64,000 nucleotides of DNA, from contig JAYESD010000006.1 of the NCBI GenBank assembly GCA_036927565.1, forward strand, positions 99,793,353-99,857,352, written 5' to 3'. Each line of letters starts with the position of its first letter. Position 1 is the first letter of the stretch. Positions 10,654-21,506 of the stretch are shown piece after piece. A program made the translations under genes and the position numbers. Below the pieces are notes generated by a model that was not told the origin of the DNA, made no database searches, and saw nothing but the letters and a program-made list of their open reading frames with translations. Origin of the DNA: Tuctoria greenei (lineage: Eukaryota > Streptophyta > Magnoliopsida > Poales > Poaceae).

Positions 10654-10945
10654 GATACAAGAAGTTTTGAACACTTATCATACTGACCCAGCAGCTCAGT
10701 AGCTTCTCACTGAACTTGCTGTTGTCACTCCTTCTTCTAAAGGGTACTCCCTGGATGGTGGAGTTATCAGATTCAAGAAGAGAATATTTGTGGGCAACAA
10801 TTCTGCTTTCAGAACTAAGTTGATATCAACATTTCACCATTCTGCTTTGGAGGCCATTCTGGCTCTCAAGCTAATGCACAAAGACTGAATAGACTATTTT
10901 ATTAGTCTGGTATTCAGTCTGATGTTGAGTCATTTGTTAGACAAT
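10654..10945 (+). pseudogene. Element B pol: RNase H-integrase linker and start of integrase
   Basis: This continues the element B frame after the solo LTR. It encodes the tether around TELAVVTPSSKGYSLDGGVI and the start of the integrase zinc-binding region (FHHSALEAILALKLMHKD). TAG and frameshift damage are present. CACTA4 interrupts it inside the HHCC zinc finger, between the FVRQ codons and the cysteine codon of CQICQHAKHE. Confidence 0.8.
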
Positions 10946-11489
10946 CACTACAGGAAACGATGAATTGGGTGTCGGTTTATCTATATGTGTCGGCCCCGAC
11001 GCATATAAGAGGACTAAGTGTGTCGGTTTAATTAAACTGACACCCATAAATTAAAGGTGTCGGCCTATTTACAGAACTGACGCACATATGAACTGCGTCG
11101 GTCAAACCAACACTTTTATTAATGTGTCGGTTTAACCGACACTTCTATTGTGGGCCCGACCGTCCTAGCCTCTAAGAGTGTCGGCCTACCCCAAATGACG
11201 CTTCTAATGCGGGCCCGACCATCCAAGCCTCAAAGAGCGTCGACCTAGCCACAACCGATGCTCTTAATTGTATTGATTTAATTGTTGAATTTTGGTATTG
11301 TAGACAGCTAAAAATTGTACGCCTCCTACGTTTTTCGAGGTTTATCTTCAGGGGCACAAAGGGTGAGACCCACGCTCGGAGGTGTTGTGTGACTAGGCAT
11401 CAACGCAGAAATTGGTATGTATGTTGATTCTTTGTTGCTTTTATCCATCAATTCAATTTATCTTGTATTACATTAATCCGTTAACTAAA

Positions 11490-12130
11490 TGTATCACATC
11501 AAAAGTATGCTGAGTGTTTTAAGAAGAACCATGGACCTGATTCAAACTATTTGAGAGAGCCGTTGGATGTCGCTGCGGCGTGTGATGCCGGCGGAGGTCT
11601 ACCGCATGGGAGGTACGTGTAAAGATAATGATGATTTGTATGTTAATGAATATCGATTCTTCACATTTGTATTTTTTGTAGACTTGAGTTGGGCGAGGGG
11701 TATGTAGAGCATGAGGCTTATGCTAGACAATGGTCGTCCAATGTTAGTGGTAGTCAATTTCAATCTTCTACAGAGGCTGAATTACGAGAAGAATTTAGAT
11801 GCACCAAGGAGGATATGCAACAACAATAGCAACAGACACAGATGTTGCAGCAACAACAACAGCAACAGACACAGATGCTGCAGCAACAGATGCATTATTT
11901 GTATATGTCTCAGGTAATATATAATTTTATTATTTAACCCATATCGATTTACAAATGTTTCTACTCAAGATATCACAACTAATTTACTTCATGCAGTTCA
12001 TGGGTCAAGGTAGCTCCAGTTCTCGGTTTGGTCCGCCGCAGCAACCTTACCTCGACATGATACTTCGACCAATGTAGCCAGCACTACAGATTGGCTCCTC
12101 CTCGCAGGTAAAATTGCGTATCTTATTTAC
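11490..12130 (+). pseudogene. Remnant of a CACTA-encoded (Ptta/En/Spm-type) protein
   Basis: Exon-like pieces encode AECFKKNHGPDSNYLREP and GGGLPHGR, then LELGEGYVEHEAYARQWSS, then a Gln-rich stretch, with a TAG at about 11827. An intron with GT at 11613 and AG at 11681 separates the first two, and a further exon starts near 11999. The GG-x-PHGR / LG-x-GYV pattern is what I recall from the C-terminal part of plant CACTA second proteins. That naming is moderately sure. No transposase catalytic region is present. Confidence 0.5.
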
Positions 12131-12477
12131 TTGGGTTATATAATGCAATATTGTAACCATTTGTGTTGTAGGGTTCTTAGAGTGGTCAACCATGTCTTCC
12201 ACAACCTTACGGATTCATGTCACTGTTGGCTTCTGGATTGTTGGCTTCTGGACTGCAGCAAAATAATACAGGTAAACTATATTTTTCGCATTTGACCACT
12301 TTATTCAATTTCAAAATGATTCTAATTATAATCTCACAACTTGAAGCAGTTTTCCCACCAATGCCTTTCCCTCCGGTGCAGACTCACCCATCAAAATTTG
12401 GAGACACAGCGGTATGCATGACTTGTATACTTGTTACGATATTTTCATTATAACATCACATATTAATTAGCACAATA

Positions 12478-12790
12478 TTAAGAAGAAAAGGGAAAGACTT
12501 GGCGGAGAGATGAAGTGAAAGAGGGAACAAATGAGAGAGCAAGAGAGGAAGAGATAGATAGAGAGGGAGAGGAAGACATAGAGAGACAGGGGTAGATAGA
12601 GAGAGAAAAGAAGTGATAGATAGAGAGGGAGAGAAATACATAGAGGGATAGAGGGAGAGATAGAGAAAAAAAGAGATAGATAGAGAGGGAGCTAGAGAGA
12701 AAGAGATAGAGGAAGATGGGAAGAGATAGAGAGAGTGGGAGAGCGAGTGAGGGCGAGGGAGATAGGGAGAGTGAGAGGAAATGAGAGAGC
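12478..12790 (+). repeat. Purine-rich GAGA tract
   Basis: About 310 bp is almost entirely A and G on the plus strand, built from imperfect GAGAGA, GATAGA and GGGAGA units. The minus strand reads as an artefactual Ser/Leu/Pro-rich frame. It lies inside CACTA4, between the coding remnant and the 3' subterminal repeats. Confidence 0.8.
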
Positions 12791-13666
12791 TTTGATAAGT
12801 TTTAGTCGAAACCAACATGCTTCTCTTTTATTAAGCTATGTTATTAAGTTAGTCGAAGTTAATATGTCAAGTTATTAAGTTTCTCTTTTATTTGTTTATC
12901 GCAGGGATCTCGTTGTGGAACACCCGAAGGTGGCGATGCTTTCCTTAACATCAACGACGGAGGTGCGAGAGGAGGTGATGGGAGCGCAAGACGTGCGAGT
13001 GGAGGCTCCCACGACGATATTTGAATTTCGTTTACTCACTTTCGTATTGTTGTGCCTGTGTTTCGTTGTGCTTGTGTTTCAAACGTTTGAAAACTTGTGT
13101 ATGGTGCTATATTTAAAATGTTATTGAATTCTGTTGTGCTGTTCTATCTGTAAAATGGAGGCTCCCCAGCAAGGGAGAGAGAGGAATTAGGTAGTTTTTT
13201 TTTAAAAAAAATATGTTATTTGCATCGGTTTTGCCTAAACAGACGCCCATAGCCGCCCTCTGTAGGCTGCCCATGTGGCGTATTATATGCGTCGGTCTCC
13301 TTGTAACCGACACACTTAAATAGAATAAATGTGTCGGTTCTGCAGAGCGACGCTCAAACACGCGCTTGGTGCGCTCGCCACGTGTCGCATTAAGTGCGTC
13401 GGTTTGGTAGGACCGACGCTTTTAAGTTACGTAAGTGTGTCGGTTCCTGAGGCCGACACAATTAAATCTAAGTGCGTCGGCTACTGGAAACCGATGCCCA
13501 TATCTCGTAAATGCATTGGTCCCGACGCACTTACATGTTAAAGATGTCAAATCTATTTCATCAGCTAAGTGCATCGTTTGACCAACGCCTTTAGTTTATC
13601 GGTGTCGGTTTCTGTAGGCAACCGACGCTCATATGGCCGACGCCCTATTGACGAAATCCTGTTGTG

Positions 13667-14778
13667 AATGCCAAATCTGTCAGCATGCTAAACATGAGCT
13701 TTGCAAATATCCTGGCCTCTTGCAACCCTTACCTGTTCCCCATTCATGTTGGAACAACATCTCAATGGATTTCATAGAGGGACTTCCTTTATCTGCTGGA
13801 CATTTAGTAATCTGAGTGGTGGTGGAAAGATTCAGCAAATATGCTCATTTCATGCCATTAAAACATCCTTTCACTGCTGTTTCTGCAGCCTCTATGTTTC
13901 TGAATCAAGTGGTTAAACTCCATGGAATTCCTATGTCCATCATTTCTGACAGGGATAAAATCTTCACAAGTCAGTTCTGGATTGAATTATTCAAATTAAT
14001 GCACACTGATCTGAATCTGTCAACTGCTTATCACCCTCAGTCCGATGGACAGACTCATAGGGTGAATCAGTGTTTGGAGATGTTCCTTCGCTTCTTTGTA
14101 CAATCTACTCCTAAGCAATGGATCAAGTGGCTTCCATTGGCCGACATGTGGTATAACACTGCCTACCACTCCTCCCTAGATTGCACTCCATTTCGTGTTC
14201 TCTATGGAAATGATCCACCCACTGGATTGGTTCCCTCTTTACCTGATGCTGATAACCCTGATTTAGTCTCCATGTTAAAGGAAAGTCAATGTTCTCTTGA
14301 GCATCTTTGCGAGCAGCTTTGCATGGCTCAGAACAGGATGAAGGCTTTTGCTGATCGACACCGTTCTGATAGAACTTTTCAGGTGGGTGAAAAGGTTTTG
14401 TTGAACCTCCAACCATATGCCCATACTTCAGTTGCTAATCGACCATACCACAAGCTATCTTAGAAGTACTATGGGCCTTATGAAGTGATCAGTAGAATGG
14501 GTTCATCAGCATACAAGCTTGCATTGCCTCATGACAGCATGATTCATCCGGTATTTCACGTGTCCCAACTCAAACCATATACACCTAATTACACTCCGGT
14601 ATTCTACTCTCTGCCGATGGTGCCTGAATTGGACATCAAGGACCTCTTGCCTGCACGAATTCTGGAGAGACGTCAGGTGAAATGCAACAATGCTGCTGTC
14701 GTCAAGATTCTTGTTCTGTGGAGCTCCCTGCCAGTTGAGTCCGCAACATGGGAGGACTTCCATGTTGTGAAGGCATGA
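13667..14778 (+). pseudogene. Element B integrase and chromodomain
   Basis: The frame resumes in the zinc finger (CQICQHAKHE), then covers the integrase core: MDFIEGLP with the first Asp, IISDRDKIFTSQFW with the second Asp, and YHPQSDGQTHRVNQ. The last block has His where the catalytic Glu is expected. A chromodomain-like end follows (VKILVLWSSLPVESATWEDF). Stops are at 13813 (TGA), 14461 (TAG) and 14776 (TGA), all in one frame. The SSLP..ATWEDF ending is typical of Reina-type chromoviruses. Confidence 0.88.
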
Positions 14779-14810
14779 TTTCCTGATGCTGCTATCTGGG
14801 AAGATGAAAG

Positions 14811-15253
14811 GCCTCGAGGGGGAGTCCTTTCACTGCCACCCCTGACCCGGATAAGTCGTGCAGCAATGACAACAAATCAAATGGGAGCATTGGGCTTGCA
14901 GGAAGCGGAGGCAGCCCAGCAAGCGAAGATGAATGACTGACCACTTGCAGCCGGGCGCTGTTGTAATAGAGCTGTGGGTTTTGCTATAAGTAGGAAGGGT
15001 GTCGTGTTAATCGCCAGACTTGCATGTAATGAATTTTATGTTATGAGTTCCTCCTCCTGAACTAAAGTCCTCTTCCCTCTTCTCCTTCGCCCCCTTCCCC
15101 AAGTCATTCTGATCCAAACCCTTATCAAGGAATAGGGAAGAGGTGAGTGATCCTAACTACTGGATCATACATCTGTGTGTTGTTCGTGCCATTTTCTCTG
15201 GGTTTTCATCGTGTTGATCGTGCGAGATTTGATCTGTTCGGCGCGGCATTACA
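14811..15253 (+). mobile_element. Purine tract and probable short 3' LTR of element B
   Basis: CTCGAGGGGGAG at about 14813-14824 follows the end of pol and looks like a polypurine tract. The next 430 bp is non-coding, has a GCTATAAGTAGG TATA-like motif near 14980, and ends GCATTACA at 15253. The start is degenerate (no clear TG), and no second LTR or target duplication is visible, so the borders are estimates. Confidence 0.4.
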
Positions 15254-15344
15254 CGTATCAATTTGCTTTATCTGTAGGTAACCTTAGATGCATCAAAATA
15301 GTTGTTGCACTTTAAGACTCGTGTTAAGGAGGTCCTGGCGATCT

Positions 15345-15456
15345 GATATTTGGTGAGGCAGGTAGACAAGCACATGTCAATGCATGGATGTACGCATATT
15401 GATATTTGGTGAGGCAGGTAGACAAGCACATGTCAATGCATGGATGTAAGCATATT
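15345..15456. repeat. 56 bp direct tandem duplication
   Basis: 15345-15400 and 15401-15456 are adjacent copies with one mismatch (TACGC against TAAGC). The high identity says the duplication is recent relative to its surroundings. Flanks 15254-15344 hold nothing I recognise. Confidence 0.95.
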
Positions 15457-16442
15457 GGATTCGATTTTAACACAAACGTTATTTTTTTCATCCATCCATC
15501 ACCAATTCCTAATACATTTAAATAATGGCACTCCTTAAATTAAAGCAATAAAATAATCTCACATAAATAATTTTTTAAAATTTTAATTTTAAAGTCTGTT
15601 TCTTTCGTAATTGAGGGGGATGTTGTTAGAAGTTTAAGAAACAGACTAGAAAAAACATTTTCACAGAAGCCTCGCTTTATTTACTCAGGCGGTCCGTTAA
15701 AAAATACGCTTGAGATGTCCAATGAATTAATAGCCGTGTGTGACAATAGAATATGACATCCGGCTCGCAAAACTAAACTCCATTGTAAACATATCCATTT
15801 CTATAGGTGGTCTGTTTATAGCAGCCATGTGCGATCTTCGCCATTAAGTCAGACAGATCTTCTGCGATATTGAATTCCTTCTCGCAATCGGTTATTAAAA
15901 AAGCGACCGGGTGTGCGACATTTGAATTCAATTCAATGTGTCTCATCACTGTGCGCCGAGAGGCGAACCGCCAAACAGACTATGATATAAAAACATACCC
16001 GTGTGTTCCTCTTCTCCGCACATGATCGGTCGTCTTCTTCGCACAACCGTAGTCTTACTCTTCCTCTGCCACGCCCCATCGACATCAACACAGAATGGAT
16101 TGACACCGCCAACAAGCCAGCCGAGGGATCCAGTGGTTAAGCGGCAGCGATCCTCCCCCTCGAGCTTCAAGCAAATGGGGGATGTGCGTCACGACATGGC
16201 ATGCGATGTATTTAACAGTGCATCTCGCTCCATGCAGCGTCTGGGTCTTGGTACCCTTCTAGAACAAACTTGAATGGGCATCGTGTGCCACTACTTGTTT
16301 AGGCTCACAACCATGGCCGATCGTCTCGACGCCCTGTGGGAGATGATGGCTCAGGAGCTCGGGGTCGATGTCCACTGGAACCTAGTTGCGGCGATAGCCA
16401 GGAGTCTGGGTTTCTTGGTTCTGCCGCCGGAGGTACCCCATG
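15457..16442 (+). mobile_element. Decayed CACTA-like sequence
   Basis: 15650-15940 has scattered blocks such as TTTTCACAGAAGC, AGCCGTGTGTGAC and TAGCAGCCATGTGCG. They resemble the subterminal repeats of CACTA1 (38507-38733). A TATA-like ATATAAAA lies at about 15985, followed by a GC-richer stretch, as in the 5' regions of the other CACTA elements here. No CACTA terminus is found, and the right side is cut at 16443 by element A3. The assignment is inference from repeat style. Confidence 0.4.
16001..16273 (+). CDS. Hypothetical 90-residue frame
   Basis: I do not recognise this protein. It starts at an ATG just downstream of a TATA-like motif and has a hydrophobic run near its start (TTVVLLFLCHA), then a Pro/Ser/Gln-rich part and FKQMGDVRHDMACDVFNSAS. 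It is followed by another short in-phase-looking stretch (MADRLDALWEMMAQELGVDV, 16313 on). It could be the first exon of a CACTA-encoded protein, a captured host exon, or a chance frame. Confidence 0.2.
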   Translation: MCSSSPHMIGRLLRTTVVLLFLCHAPSTSTQNGLTPPTSQPRDPVVKRQRSSPSSFKQMGDVRHDMACDVFNSASRSMQRLGLGTLLEQT

Positions 16443-18913
16443 AGTATTAGCATTAATGATCATTAGAGTTTGTAATTCTAGAACTATTTGAATATTGTAA
16501 TAAAAGTACCTATTTACTAGTTTGTCCCGTGGTAATTTTCTGTATATCGTTTGTGGTTTCGTCGTGTATGTGTGATCAATGTCCTGGGCACACATATGCG
16601 TTCACTTGGTTCATTTCCAGAACCGGGTGTCACAAATTAGTATCAGATCCATAGGTTCACCGTAGGACGCAACCTTGCTAGAATGGACACTTTAGAGCAC
16701 ATAGGAGCACTTAGGAATAGTTGAGGTTTGTTTGGTGTGCTTATTGCTATGTAGTGTTTGCTTGTGTGTTTGTGTGCTTTGTACAGGATCATGGGATGCT
16801 TCGGCATTTGCCATATCCATATAGGCTTATATAGGTAGTTGCTTAGTTTTATATCCCTTGATGCATATAATTGGGGGACGTTTTCTAAATTCTTCTAGCT
16901 CTTGCTCTTTCTTCAGATGCCAAGAACCCATAAGCAAAGGAATGCCAATGAGGAAGAGGAGAACAATGTGGAACTAGAGAAGAACAACAATGGACTTGGA
17001 CCTAAGGCTATCATCCTTGAGCGGTTGATGGCCATGCAAAATCAGCTTATGCAGACCGTGATGCAAACTTTGGGACATCTGCAAGCCAATAACTAGAATC
17101 AGCCACACATGCCTCCACCACCACCCCCACCACCTCATAACAGATTGGGAGAGTTTATGAGGACTAGGTCTTCCACTTTTGCTCAAGCTAATGATCCTAT
17201 GAAAGTTGATGATTGGTTGAAATCTGTGGAGAAGAAACTTGGTATTGTCCTATGCAGTGACCGGGAGAAAGTTCTTTTTGCCTCCCATCAACTAGTTGGA
17301 GCAGTTGCGCATTGGTGGGAATCTCTTTGCAATGCCTATTCCAATCAAGAGAGGATCACTTAGGCTGAATTCAAGGAGAGCTTCCAGTTTCATTTTATTC
17401 CTGAAGGTGTTATGATCTTGAAAAGGCAGGAATTTGAGAATCTAAGGCAAGGAAGGTCGAGTGTGAGTATCTAAATAGGCTCACTCAACTCTCAATGTAT
17501 GCTCCAGAGCATGTTAATCGGGACAGCCAAGAGCAATATTTGTTTATGAGGGGCCGAAACAATGAGATTCAAGTCTAGTTGCTCAGTTGTGACTATGCAA
17601 AGTCCTAGAAGCTTGTGGACAAAGCTATTGTGGTTGAGAACAAGGTTCGTGAGATGGAGCAAGACAATAAGAGGAAGAGGCCATACCAAGGGCACCCACA
17701 AGGAAGCAATGTTTGCCCCCGCTTTGCACCACCAAATGCACCATACTACAACCCCTCTGCTCTTGCATATCGCATTGCTATTCCACCGTGCCCAGCTCAG
17801 CCCATGCAGCAATGCCCCGCTATGCAAGCACCTCACCCTCAAATGCCCCATGCGCCCCGCACCAATTTTCCTGCTAATGCTCAAAACTAAGCTCGCCCTA
17901 ACAATTCAGGTGCAACTAGGACGTGCTATACTTGTGATAAGGTGGAACACTTTGCGTATCAATGCCCTAAGTCGGACTTGGTTAAGTGAACAATGCTTCG
18001 CGGAAGAACCTAAAACCAAATGGAGGAGCCCCACAAGGCAACCGTGGACCGCAAAATTTTGTCCGTGGCAAGGTGAACCATGTCTCTACAGAGGAGGCTC
18101 AACAAGCGGATGATGTGATGATTGGTATGCTTCTCGCAAACTCCAACCCGACAACTATGTTATTTGATTTGGGAGCATCTCCTTCATTCATTGCATCAAA
18201 GTATGTTTCCAAGTATAGTTTGCCTATATCTCACATGAAGTATACCTTTTTGGTTAAATCCCTTGGAGGGGAGATGAGGACGAATATAGTACGTCCAAAA
18301 GTAAGCCTTAGAATAAGGGGGTAGACTTCTTCGCCAACCTCATCATTTTGGAATCACAAGGATTGTACATAATACGTGGAATGGATTGGTTAAGGAAGCA
18401 CAATGGAATAATTCAATGTGCTACAAAGACGGTGAAGTTGACAAATGAGGAAGGGGTCAGCATAGAATTTTAAGAATCTCAACACACACGAAAGCAGGTG
18501 GAGCTTAATCAAGTGGATGGTGCAGTAATAGAGGAGATTCCGATGGTGTGTGAATTTTTTGATGTGTCTTCGGGTGAGTTGCCAGGTATGCCACTTGATC
18601 GTTACATAGAGTTCGTTATTGAATTAGTACCTTAAACTGCACCTATAGCCAAGAGGCCATATAGGATGCCTTCTATGGAGTTATCGGAGCTGAGGAAGCA
18701 AATTCAAGAGCAGCTAGAGAAGAGTTTCATTCGCCCAAGCTCTTCACCTTGGGGAGCACTAGTTCTCTTCGTGGAAAAGAAGGATGGATCCCAAAGGATG
18801 TGTGTGGATTACCGAGCTCTCAATGAGGTGATGATTAAGAACAAGTGCACATTACCCTGCATAGAGGATTTGTTCGACCAAATGAAGGGCGATTGTGTTT
18901 TCTCCAAGATCAA
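16443..18913 (+). mobile_element. Truncated family A element A3
   Basis: This copy holds the last 192 bp of a 5' LTR (16443-16634, ending GGGTGTCACA), a decayed primer site (TTAGTATCAGATCC at about 16637), leader, gag, protease and the first part of RT. The left break falls inside the LTR. The right break (about 18913) is inside RT and is joined to filler made of two short pieces of the same element. No target duplication survives. Confidence 0.88.
16917..18913 (+). pseudogene. A3 gag-protease and partial RT
   Basis: Gag opens MPRTHKQRNANEEEENN. It has the proline-run PHMPPPPPPPPHNRLGEFMR, the capsid block DDWLKSVEKKLGIV, and a zinc-knuckle remnant near 17925. Protease shows LFDLGASPSFI, with Leu in place of Ser in the DSGA active site. 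The gag-protease frame ends at TAG 18322-18324, directly after five G's. RT continues in the -1 frame and covers ELRKQIQEQLEKSFIRPSSS to FSKI. Other damage: TAG at about 17094, TAG at about 17361, a deletion near 17463, TAG at about 17577. Confidence 0.85.
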
Positions 18914-18940
18914 TAGGATGCCTCCCAAAGGATGTGTGTG
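18914..18940 (+). other. Filler DNA at the A3 breakpoint
   Basis: This short piece matches two earlier places in the same element end to end: ATAGGATGCCT (18661) and CCCAAAGGATGTGTGTG (from 18790). Such templated patchwork is typical of error-prone double-strand break repair. Confidence 0.65.
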
Positions 18941-20869
18941 CTATATGTTCTTCACCGGTGCGCTATCTGTTGTGTCATTAATAAACTTAGTTCTTATTAA
19001 CGAGCATCGAATGGATTTGTTTCTATTAAGGGATCATTGAATAGATGTGTTATAAACATAAACTAATGGACTATATATTACCATCAACTAATGGACTATA
19101 TATCGCATTAATGGATGTGTTACACATTATTGATGTAGAAATGTTTATGTAGATAAGTATCATAGGCGGTTCATAACCAAAAGATGCCTGTGATAATAAC
19201 ATTCATGGTGCGACTCCTCAGCTTCCCAGATGGTGTTTAACATGCCGAGGCTTGAGAAAATTGTATTTATTAATTATTTAAGAAGTTTTCACAGGAGGGC
19301 TTTACTGGAAGGGCCGCCTGTGATATTAAACCTCTATAAATTAAGCGTCGACTGCTTCCCGGGAACCTAAGTCTCTGAAAATTCTCATTTTGCCGCCAAG
19401 CCCTCCCCAGCCGCTGTCGCCGCTGTCACCGCCGGGTGCCGTCCTCACCCTCACTACCCTTGCCCTCGCTGTCATCTCTCTCACCGTCCTCGCCTCCGCT
19501 GTGCTCGCCCTTGCCGTCCTCGCCCCCACCATGGTCGCTCTCGTCGTCGTCGCCGCCCAACGCCATCCTCGCCTTCGCCCTGGTCGCTCTCGCCGTCGTT
19601 CCCGCCAAGCGCCACCCTCAGCCTTAGCGTCTAAGTATAAAATTTTCGCTCTTTGTATTGTTACTATGTATAGATTCTCCATATATGCATCAAAGTTATG
19701 GTCATATTTGCCTTTATCCATGTGGGTTCCATGTACTTTTTGAAAAAACACTACCATTTCCTTAACATAGTAGTTTTTGATATTGTGTAACTGTTATTAT
19801 TGACTTCTCTCAGAATGTTCATATGTGTTACCTCACAGAGAAGAATATGGAGAATTTATCAGTCATCCATGATGGTTATGATAGTGTGGAAGTAGTGCCT
19901 TCCGTCTTTGTCTTTATGAGCAATTTTCGCTCTCGGCCCTACAATAATCTAGCATTCGATTCATTCGGAGAACTCAGATTAGGGTTTGGAAAGATTGGTG
20001 AAATGATCGTAGCTTGATCTAGACCAAAGGAACACATCTTTTGGTCACTAGTACTTCTTGATGTGAGTGTCTCAGTAACTTCAGTTAGGTTCTTCATTTG
20101 TGTGCTTTATATACTGTTTTATGAGTGGTAATTTGATAGGTCCTTAAAGAAAGCAACTATGGCTCAAAGCCTATGCTGATGTCATGTTGCATCTTAATAG
20201 CAGAAAACTTTACTGAATCTGATGGTAGAGTACTGCAGACCCCTAAGGTTGGTTATTATTATTTGTTTTTAGATATTTTTTCCCAGTTATACATTGTCGT
20301 TACAAAACATTAATGCTACAAATTTGATTATACCTTCTTTTTGAAGCTTAAAGTGGAAATGGAAAAGACATTTTCCCTCAAAGTGGGAGGTGGAACTTCA
20401 ACAATAAGGTCAGAATATATTGAGTGTGTATTCATGGTTTGCTTGTACGTTGTCCTTCATGGTAGATAACTTATATTTAGAATCATGTCTTCTAGAGTTT
20501 GATTCAAACCAGCACTGTCAATGACTCAGATTGCAGTTGGGAAAGCTTGGTAAGATGATTGCACCTCGATCTAGCTTAAAGGAACACATCCGTTTCTTAT
20601 TCATTGCAATTTTAGGTAGAGCAAGCTCGATGGTACAGTGTATATTCAATATGAGCCTGAGATAAACTATGAATTGTTATATATAAACTATATATTGCAA
20701 TGTAGAAACTACGAATTACAATGTATCAACTATGATTTACAAAGTATCAACTATGAATTGCAATGTATAAATTATGAATTGCATTGAATATATTGTGATT
20801 GCTGTTATTTCAATTTGAGCAGGAAATTAGAAATAACAACGTTTAATTATGTTTGTGTAGGTTCATATC
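18941..20869 (+). mobile_element. 5' part of CACTA1 (interrupted by A5)
   Basis: Blocks such as GCCGCCTGTGATA and TTTTCACAGGAGGGC (19165-19330) match the subterminal repeats at 38507-38733. They are followed by a GC-rich stretch (19344-19630), the usual 5' region of grass CACTA elements. 19640-20660 has intron-like AT-rich sequence with two diverged copies of a 65 bp block ending AAAGGAACACATC (19976-20040 and 20527-20592). I recognise no protein. The terminal CACTA motif is missing on the left. Element A5 inserted at 20869/20870. Confidence 0.6.
20664..20788. repeat. About 20 bp AT-rich tandem repeats
   Basis: Six diverged units of the form AACTATGAATTGCAATGTAT follow one another within CACTA1. 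Confidence 0.8.
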
Positions 20870-20967
20870 TATAACACCCTCATTTTCATCCACCATGCAT
20901 TGCATACATTCTAAAACTTGTTTATCATTAATCTACATAAAAAGAAATAAGTTTAAAATGTCTGAGA

Positions 20968-21340
20968 AGTGCGGACTAGTCCGGTTTTGGTGCAAACTAG
21001 TCCAATTTCTCTCTGACCTCCATCGGACATGTCCGTTTTCGTGCGGACTATTCTGGATTTTGCCTCTGTACAGTTTCGGACTTGTCCGGTCTGTTGCGGA
21101 CTAATACAGTATTCTAATTCCTTGAAATTTTGCCAAGTCCCTAGACTTGTCCGGGCTTGTCCGACATCTAGCGGACTTGTCCGTTTTCCCCTCTGTCTAA
21201 AATCGGACTTGTGCGATTTTGGCCAGACTTGTCTGATTTTCCTCTGACCAAGTTCAGACTTTTCCGATATAGTCCAGACTTGTCTGATTTCTCTCTGACT
21301 AACGTCGGACTAGTCTGGCCTTGTGCGAACTTGTCAAGTA
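20968..21340. repeat. Palindrome array in 5' LTR of A5
   Basis: About fifteen GGACTAGTCCG/GGACTTGTCCG units and variants, beginning with GCGGACTAGTCCGG. Only a decayed trace of the second cluster remains at about 21867. Confidence 0.9.
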
Positions 21341-21506
21341 ATCGCGATTCCGAGTTGATCTTCTGCTTCACAACGTGTTTTTTGGATTCTACCTTAAGTG
21401 GGCCTAAGGACGCCGTGTCTAACTCTTTTTGGAGCCCATGTGGGACCCCACACCGGCCTCCACCCTCCCCAAACTAAAATTCCATCAAACCCTAGCCCTC
21501 CACCTC

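Larger units (their letters stand above)
10946..13666 (+). mobile_element. Non-autonomous CACTA element CACTA4
   Basis: The 2,721 bp element begins CACTACAGGAAA and ends AATCCTGTTGTG, an imperfect terminal inverted repeat. AAT flanks it on both sides (10943-10945 and 13667-13669), the 3 bp duplication expected of CACTA. Both ends carry clustered GTGTCGGTT / CCGACGC subterminal repeats (10975-11260 and 13225-13640). The middle keeps only 3' exons of a transposase-associated gene and a purine-rich tract, so it is a deletion derivative. The host frame of element B is continuous across the empty site, which confirms the borders. Confidence 0.93.

Noticed and set aside
12456..12818. Minus-strand Ser/Leu/Pro-rich frame of 120 residues
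   Set aside because: It is the complement of the purine tract and has no motif.
19341..19757. Open frames in the GC-rich part of CACTA1
   Set aside because: Low-complexity Ala/Arg/Thr composition on both strands, no start context or domain.
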